From assembly GCA_905397405.1 (NCBI GenBank), contig CAJPVJ010000130.1, positions 2,629 to 37,425 on the forward strand: 34,797 nucleotides of DNA, written 5' to 3'. Shown piece by piece: positions 11,451 through 21,687 of this stretch. This stretch comes from Oppiella nova. Taxonomy: Eukaryota > Arthropoda > Arachnida > Sarcoptiformes > Oppiidae. The notes below the pieces were generated by a model, which had not been told where the DNA came from, did not search any database, and saw only the letters and a list, made by a program, of their open reading frames with translations. Positions within the stretch are counted from its first letter, which is position 1; each line of letters begins with the position of its first letter. The translations under genes and the position numbers were made by a program.

Positions 11451-13593
11451 GTGCGCGCCACAGTTGGCTTTTAAATATATCCATAATAGCCGATAATGCA
11501 CTCAACTTTTATTGTATTACCTTATATTATATTTTCCTTAACACTTCACGAGTGAAATACCCGGCTATTGGTGAGAGACAATGGGTTTTAGTGTGTGGCT
11601 GTCCTTCCGATACGATACCCACATACACAGCATATCTAAATATATAACTCTTTCCTTATCTCTCTCTCTCTCTCTCCATTCTCTCTCTCCAAACGCCGGG
11701 TGACCACTGAAGCTACCGATCCCTCTCGACCACACCATTCACAACACGAAGTGCTAACATTTCACACGTATTTGTTTTCTCATTATACAGGTATCTTATA
11801 GCCGTCATCCTTACGACGTACCTGTGCAGCCTAAGTCATTTAGTAAGTCATCAAAATATGTGTCCACTCTATCGCACAACACGCACACATACTATTGTCA
11901 CACACATGCATACCGGCCCCCTGCCTGTGCCCACCACTCTATTGTATGTCGTGTCGTGTATTTTGTGTGTGTATTATCCATAATGTACCGGTCCGTCACT
12001 CCAGCCCCGCGTGATATACCATACCTTTATTAGTACTCTCTCTCTCTCTCTCTCTCTCCCTCCCTCCCTCTCTCTCTCCTCTCTCTCTCCTCTCTCTCTC
12101 TCTCCTCTCACTCACTCACTATCACTCTCCCAACCCTCCCGTACCCCCCGCTTAGGAATCAAAAATCATTAGTCGCACACGAAATGTGTGCCCAAAAATC
12201 ACTGGTACCCCCGCATAACCGCGAGGAATGGTATGCTACACGTCTCTCTCGCACTGTCTAACATTCCCTCCCTATCCGCGACATTCAGGTGGAAACTCGA
12301 CATATGTTTGAGAGCGAAGAACAAATACTGGTGCCGAGAGTTGACACTCGGCTGTCACTGCCATCGGTGCCGGCGGCTGTCGTCGTGCCGTCCCCTCGCC
12401 GACAGTCACCGGTTCCGCCGCCGCCCCTAACGAACAATCACAACAGCGACCCGACTCACCATAAGCGCCGACACCACAGGCACCACAAACCCGCACACCA
12501 TAGCAATCATAACCATAATCGCGACAATTATGTAAATAATGTAGTATTCAATGCGAGTGATCATCACTCGAGGCATCACTCATCGACACCACCGACCGCT
12601 GACAGCGACTTCAGGACGTCCATCACGACCAGGGATTTCCTACTATACAGCCGATGCAGTCAACAGTATGTCAGCTTTTTGCACAAACACATCGGCACCA
12701 CCGTCTCGGACACGGATAGATTCGGTACGCCTTTCCCTTAAAACTTTAAATTTTTCTAATACTTGATTTGAATACTTTATTATATACCGTGTGTGGAGTA
12801 CACTATACGCTACGGATACACAGTAAACAAATGATATTTTTAGTGTTTTAAGCGACTATTATCTCGAATGATAAAAACTGGGAAATAATTTATATGTATA
12901 GTTATCTCATTGTAGGAATTCCCGGTGCAAATACAATAGATCACTTGTGCCCCTATCCTAGTGTTTGCGCTCATACTCACACCCCGTGTCAAATCTTTCT
13001 CTCTCTCTCTCTCTCTCTCTCGCCTAAACTCATATAATAAATACAAAACTCTATTAAGATTTGTGTGAATATATTTTTCCTCGTTTGTTTCACTTATACT
13101 TGTGTTTCATGTGAGAGACAACAGAGAAAGAGATAGAGAAAAAATAATTACTAGTCTACCAGAGCTCCCATTGTCGCAGTAGGCGCTCCGCAACACACAT
13201 ATAACCACCTCGTTATGGGAGCCATAATTCACAGGCCCTTAGAAATTAAGCGAAATATTATGCAATAATTTGGGCAAATATTTATGAAACTCACCGAAAA
13301 AATCCACATTAAGTTTGTGTGTTTCGGTTCACTCACAGAGAAAACACATTAAGAGGTCTCTCTCTCTATATATCTCTTTACACGATATTTATAGCGAGTG
13401 TTGTTTTCGGTGTGTCTTTCCCGATGACCTCCTATTGCGAGACAACGATAATAAATGTCGAGTTTTGTTCACTTGTTTTAAATCTCAGTCCACTTATGAA
13501 AAGAAAGTCTCATTTTTTTGCTCGTCGTTTGTTTAGTCAGTCAGTTATAGTCAGTTCATTGAAAATATATGTATTTTTCTGTTTCACTTGAAA

Positions 13594-13641
<48 letters not shown>

Positions 13642-15715
13642 ATCGTGGAAGTGATCTGTTGGGGCATTACCTCCAGAAACGACTTAACTAACAATTAGCC
13701 TATAAATTGCATTTTACAGTAATTAAAACAACCACCAAAGCCACGAGCTCAAATCATCAGTAACCAACATTATTTACGGTTATATAAGTCCCATAAGTAA
13801 GTAACGTACTACTTTATCAATTGTTCAAAATACGCTATTAAAACATTATAAGTGGTTTATAGACTGTTTTTTTAAGGCAAAGTAAATATTTAATGACAAT
13901 TCAAAATCCTGTTAAAATACTGAAGGATAATGGGGGACATATCGTGAACATAATGAAATAACAGCTATTTTATATAGTATTGTGAAAATTATTGGCAAAT
14001 ATTTGCCGTATTAACAAACATTGAGTGCATAATCATATAAATTAAATATTATTTTTAAATGCATTTAACTTTTTTGAGGTAATAGTAAATCAATGTGTTT
14101 TTTGCAGCGATTTTCATTTATAAATAGCTTTTTCTGTGATACAAAACTCCTAAATATAAATATATAAAACTTATATATAAATATATTTACTGTATATACA
14201 GTATATAATTGCGATTAACGTATAATTTTGATGTCAGAAAAGTAATGACTTTTTTGTACTAAGAAATCAGCGCTTAATTAATGTGATTATAAATTATATA
14301 TTAAGTTTGTATTTCTTTCTGTGCATAATCTCAACCTACCATCTCATCGCCAATACCTACCACTACAACCTACCAGATTCACCAAATATCTGACAAAAAA
14401 ATTCCGTTTCATTTATAAATTACTGTTAAGTTTTAGGACAATTTTATGACTTCCTATTACCCCCTGTATAGCACTTGTATTACTTTATTGTCGATAAAAT
14501 ATATATATTGTGAAAATTATTGGCAAATATTTGCCGTATTAACAAACATTGAGTGCATAATCATATAAATTAAATATTATTTTTAAATGCATTTGATTTT
14601 TTTGAGGTAATAGTAAATCAATGTGTTTTTTGCAGTGATTTTCATTTATAAATAGCTTTTTCTGCGATACAAAACTCCTAAATATAAATATATAAAACTT
14701 ATATATAAATATATATACTGTATATACGGTATATAATTGCGATTAATGTATAATTTTGATGTCAGAAAAGTAATGACTTTTTTTGTACTAAGAAATCAGC
14801 GCTTAATTAATGTGATTATAAATTATATATTAAGTTTGTATTTCTTTCTGTGCATAATCTCAACCTACCATCTCATCGCCAATACCTACCACTACAACCT
14901 ACCAGCCCTACTGTCATTGGAAACGGTTCGCTATGACAATAATATAGGAATACGTATCAAATCCAAGATCGGCGGCGTCTACCTGTGCTTTAATAATAGG
15001 GGTCGACTCACCACTAAGGTATGCATTTGCGTCTATGTCATTTTAATTACCATTATCCACTACACCACTAATTATGCTAAAAATACATACATGTATGCGT
15101 TTGACAAACAAAAAACAACAAAATACTTATTACAAGTCGTAAGGAATTTCCAAAATAGCCATAAAACTGAGTGACTTAATGAGAGTTATGTTTAAAACTT
15201 TTATATACATCACACAATTCACGTGTATGACTTTATTTCATGCCAATTGCATAACTAATCGTAACATTTATTTTTTCGCGAAATGTTTTATCAATTTTTC
15301 TGAGTTTAACTTTTATATATGAGATAATGTTTTTATTATTGAAACGCGTATTATATCTCGTTTTGAAATGTCAATATAATTTCAAAACCTCTTTTTTATC
15401 GCTAATTAAGAGGTGTATGGAGATTGCGAGTACAGGTATTCTCAATGCCATACATCCTTTTTGTTGTGGCGATCATTGGCTTAAATTACAATATTTTCGG
15501 CCAAAAACAGTCACTCATTCATAGGTTTTGCTCGCATTTCCCATTCATTCACACATTCATGTCATTCACTCTCCCATTCATACCGACGATCACTGGTCTC
15601 TCGCTTTTTCCTAAGAGTTTTGTGTAGTTTAAGGAAAAGTTTTATGTATTGTATGAGAGAATTGTTGTCTAAATCCGAAAAGCAAACACTGGTTTCGGAA
15701 ACACAAACTGTATCC

Positions 15716-15761
<46 letters not shown>

Positions 15762-15906
15762 ATCGTGGAAGTGATCTGTTGGGGCATTACCTCCAGAAAC
15801 GACTTAACTAACAAAAAAGAAAGTCTCATTTTTTTGCTCGTCGTTTGTTTAGTCAGTCAGTTATAGTCAGTTCATTGAAAATATATGTATTTTTCTGTTT
15901 CACTTG

Positions 15907-15943
<37 letters not shown>

Positions 15944-16052
15944 AGTTTGTGTCCAACGATATCTATATTATCGAGAAATACAGTTGTTTAACACCACCGG
16001 AGCGCCCAGTTATTCATGTATATCTAAATAATAGCATTTGACAGCCTTTTCG

Positions 16053-16091
<39 letters not shown>

Positions 16092-16447
16092 ACATTCCCC
16101 TCATAACACATAACATGACAACAAAATATTTGTCGTCTTTCTTAACAACAAATATCTTTAACACAAATAAATACACAACAAAATATAAGGTGCCTTTTTT
16201 GTGTTAAGTTATAGTGAGAGTTAGTGAGCAGCGAGAATTGGTGTCAAAAATATGGTTTAACTGAACGAAAAAGACCTAATCATAAGTGTATCCCGGTTTT
16301 AATGATGGATAAGATTTCGCACTCAAACGCTATTATTATATTATTATCTCCGAAAATATTTTGACTATTCAGCCAAGAATTACATCTATTTATTACACAT
16401 AGTATTCGCTCTCTCTTTAAGTTTAAGCCGATTCGCACACAAACACA

Positions 16448-16483
<36 letters not shown>

Positions 16484-17525
16484 CCATAGGGTACTCGAGA
16501 GTGCAATTGGAGTGCAATCGCCAAAAAATAGCTAATATTTTGTTTGCCAACTGAACATAACATTTGTGTTTAAAAACACTGAATGAAAATCATTTGCTGC
16601 CAGTCTTTGCGCTCGTAGAGTGCTATTCAAACAAAAAACAAAAAACTTATTGAAAATATTATTTATTGAAAGTCAATCACTGAGTGTTGTGGTGCCGGAT
16701 AAGCAAACAGTTATGACCAGAGAGTCAACAGTGGGTTATGGGGGTTAGGGGGAGGACTAGGAGTGTGTGTTTGTATATTATGTATAACTATATTAAAATC
16801 TCTGACTCCACACAACATTTGCACAAAACTTCTAAAATTCATTGTTTTAGTGATGTATATAAATATTGGTCCTAAACATCCTGTTCACCGGGGCTACTTG
16901 CCATCTAAATAGTTAGCATACAAATACACTAAGCATACCATTCCCTACACCGGTGGCCATCACTGCAAAATATTATAATAATCGGCACTTTTGTGAAGCA
17001 ATTGGAAATTTGAAGAACAATTGAAAAAAATGCATTTCAATTATAGACTATTCATTGAAATGAAAGTTTTTTGTAGTGTTTCGTGCGGTCCCCTAATTTA
17101 GAGACTGTCTGTCAGTAAATATAACTTCTTTGTAGCTCTCAAACAGACATTTTTGGCGAAAATACATATAAATCTCGCGATTCTTGAGAGAGAGAGAGAG
17201 AGAGAGAGAGAGCCATTCATACCTATCGAAAGCCGAAAATAAGGGCTCAAATTATAGCTATGAATAAATTGTCGTTAGTTAGCGACCACTTTAAAACATA
17301 CAAAATACTCCCAGGCCACTTGTATTTAGTTTTTTTTGTTTAGCATACCTGCGCGCTCTCAAGGGTGGGCTTACATTGTGAGCTAAATTGCTAAAAATTG
17401 GTCATTTAAATGCCTTTTTCTCAACTGATCCATCAAAATAAATCATTGCATAAATAATAAGTCTATTTAAGTATAGCTTTTTTACGGCATAACCACTAAT
17501 TGAATGCTAGAATTACTTCATTGTT

Positions 17526-17560
<35 letters not shown>

Positions 17561-19934
17561 GAAAAAATTGTCTGTAATTAACGGAATGCATGCTTAATCA
17601 TCCATTTATTTGCATTGTTATTATATTTAGGACCGTATATACAGTTATCTATTGTGTATTTTTTGTAACTTTCTATAAATATAGTATTCAACGCAAAAAA
17701 TAACAACAAAAAACCAGAGTTTCATTCATAATATTAACTAATTTAGTCTTTAGTTTTGCTTATTTCGCAAATTATTGATATTAGCGTTTGACTGGTCTTT
17801 TCATAAGGACTACTACTCTCTATCTATTCACTCCCTGTCCCGTCAATTACTGACACAAATGTCTGTCAGTCACGCAAATACCGATCATCTCTCTCTCTCT
17901 CTCTCTCTCCTCATCACTCACTCACTCTCACGAATACACTGACTATTTCTGGCGACTTATACCTCAAATATTGTTGCCTTTTCTGACCACAAAATTTGAG
18001 ATAAATTTCATAAACCATTAATTACTAATCAAATCATTTTGTGATACCGTCTACTGACCCCCCAAAGAGTGCACACAATTGGGAATAATTAAGACTTTTT
18101 GTGTCAATCATTAACGATTCCTATCGAAAATAGACTCCTAGTCTATCACCACAATCTAACATACCTTTCCACTCATTAAGTCTCATGAGTGCTATCATAT
18201 CCCTGAATATAATACAAATATTTTTATTATCAGTGAAAGTGTATGTTTTGCGAGTCAAGGGCCCAACCCATTAGGCACTATATGTCTGTGCGATAAAAAT
18301 CATAAGCAATTATACTGTACTTATAAATGCTTTTTAAATAACAATAATATTTATAAACGATATCTACTTAACTGTATTTCAATAAAACAACTATCGCAGC
18401 ATTTAATATACAGGTGTATTAATATTGTACGAGTGTTTAATAGGTATTTGAATTATTTTATTCAAACACTTAGATGTCATTAATTAGTATTTATATTTAT
18501 TTTACAACACATGTACAGAGTTTGGAGTGGAATTCCTACCGATGAGGTAAAAACAGGATCAAAATGTTATGTTAAACAATGATATCATGTGTACCATCGA
18601 TGAAGTAGTATACATAATGTTTTTTGGTATTAATTAATATTTATTTGCTATAATAAAACATTAGATAACAAATTTTTTATTATTACTATTATTATTATAA
18701 TATGTTTATGTAATTCACAAACAAATATTTATATATACAGGTATGCTTTTTTTTGTATGAAACGGTATTAAAAATCCCGGAATCTCCTGATTTAATTATA
18801 AAGTTTTATGTTTTATGTCCGGAATTTCATTAGTTTATTGAATTTAAATGAAACACTAAACTCGCACTTATATAATATCAGTGCACCCACACATACCATA
18901 CCGGTGTTCATATTTATTAATATTATATGACTTTTTTATTTAAAAATATATATATATTATATAATGTTCCGTATATACTTTTACGATTAGGGAAAATTGT
19001 TTTTGAAAACTTTATATATTTTTTACAATTTCCATTCCCTCTGATAGTTTGATTTGTTATGATTTTATGCATATTTTCACTCAATGTCTGCAGCGATCTC
19101 AGTATAACCGTCACTAATATGCCATTAATTTGTTTGCCTTTTTTGGTCATTAGATTATTACTATATTTTTTTGCATCCCATAAAATATTTGTACATTTCC
19201 CAGTGTTTGCAATTGTATTCAAATGAGATCTTGAATTAATGATTGGGTATCTGTTTTACAGTGTTATTTACGGCATAATTGTATAATCTCTAGACTATGT
19301 GTAGATATACAGGTATATATTTTTGTGTAATATCTAAATCTCTGTTAAAATTAGATTATATTTTCGCTCAATTAGTTTTATTCAATAATAATAATTATAA
19401 GCATATAATAAATAAGTTTTTAACTAATCTGTTTGCACCTAAAAATTGTGACCCAATTCTTGTGACTAATATTACTTTTCAATTGCTTTTCGCATATAAT
19501 AATCAAATAAAATAAAACTTATTTATTAACTAATATTTTAGGAGAAATTTTTTTTGATTGCAATTTATGCCACAAAATTACTCCTTATTTGCATTTAATA
19601 TCAATTTAGTTTATAAATTAATTTTGCAAAAACAGTTAAAGATTTTAGTAATTTTGTTTTTAAGCAAACATTTATAACTTTATTTTATTTATGATAAATG
19701 TTTGAAATAATTGTCATTTTCGCAGAATTAATAAAAATGTGTTTTTATTAGCGATTGGGTGTTGAATTTGACTATAAATAGATTGTTATGTCTATTTTTA
19801 TTTAAATATTAAATCATGATTAGCGATAAAGATCCTGGTTTATTAATCGGAAACTTTGTTTGCGTTTTATTAATATGACACTTAAAATATTAATCATTAT
19901 TAAACATAATTGCGTTTAAAATAGAAATAAAATA

Positions 19935-19980
<46 letters not shown>

Positions 19981-20347
19981 GTCGAAAATACAGAATAATA
20001 TTTTGATAGCAAAACTTAATGTCAAAAAGTTTTATCATTTCCATGAATAGGATATCTGAATATGAAAATAGGTATTAAATTATAGTAGGCGTCTGTCAGA
20101 CATACGGTGCGATACTATTACTTGTTATGCGATATTACTGGTGATCACTCGCTGTATGAATGTGTGGTGTATATGAATAAGAGATATAAATCTCAAGAAT
20201 TTTCGGGTCTTTATTGTTGACAATTTGTGTGCCTTTTATTATATTCACACAACATTTCCAATGATTAGTAGTATTATTATTCCGAGTCTTTTGCGGTTTT
20301 TGTAGTTCAGCAGCAATTGATAACACAAATACATATAACATATACAC

Positions 20348-20386
<39 letters not shown>

Positions 20387-20554
20387 ACAGGACATACAGC
20401 ACGTAAATAAGTATACATGCCTATCGGTGAGCTAGGTGGCTGGCGTCTAATAAATCATTTACTTCTTAAACATTATAAAAGGGATTAACTTTTTTCTGAT
20501 TTCTCGAGTATTTAACTAATTCGCTGCTCTTTACGCGCCTACCGATAGACTTAT

Positions 20555-20614
<60 letters not shown>

Positions 20615-20615
20615 N

Positions 20616-20677
<62 letters not shown>

Positions 20678-21654
20678 AGTGACTGAAAACATTAAAAGCT
20701 ATAAATTATTTGCGTTAAACTCGAGAGAGAAATGCTTTATTGCCGAACAGATTGTTCTCATTGATTGCCACCGCAAACATGTAGGGCTCGCATACCATAT
20801 TAAACACACACCAAACCCCTTACCAAAAATCCATGGCATACCACACCACCAGTGTATACCCGGTGTGGTTGTGGCTATTAATGCCACTTTTGTGTACACA
20901 ATACCGGTGCAACACTTTATTATGTAGTCTCTAAATTATACGAAAATCCTATTTATTTTTCTATACATTTTTCTACTGGTGTTTAAGGCATACAAATGCG
21001 CTTACAGTGCAATTGGGGTAACATTTTTTAGTGAGAATTTTACCGAAATTTTTATTATTGTTATATAAATATATTTTTATCGTCACTTAATATGTAATAT
21101 CAGTGCACACAAGTACTGCCCATACATTTGATATTCATATCTCTTTTTGGTATAATAATATATTTCTCCAAACATACAACAACTTTATTATACAATACAT
21201 TGCAATCGGCAGTACATTGTATACGTATAAATGTATATATGATATATGAATTGCACAATCACAAAGTTTACTTCAAACTTTTATTATAGCATTATCTCAT
21301 GTATTCAGTAAATAGTTGTTAACAAATATCTCTCGCATTTTATACGCTATTTATACTCAACAATGAATAATAAAAACTTTTCATTTTCTCGTACGTAATA
21401 TTCGGCAATAGTTTCATCTTTTTTATTATATTTTTGCACAAACGCTGTGAACATTAATCGCGAAATTTTCTGTAGAATTTAACACATAATCTCTGATATA
21501 ATAATATAAATATTTTCTAAATATTGTCTGAAAACATAGAAAATTACTGTGTATGTTTTGTATGAAATCATTTTATGTGATTTTTGAAAAAGTAATTTTA
21601 AAACAATAAATTTTGCATAACTTATATGAGGGACGAGTGAGTGAGTGAGTGAGT

Positions 21655-21687
<33 letters not shown>

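Noticed and set aside
14189-14202. Palindrome ACTGTATATACAGT, also at 28127-28140
   Set aside because: Short AT-rich palindrome likely to recur by chance; the duplicate near 14.7 kb has lost symmetry.
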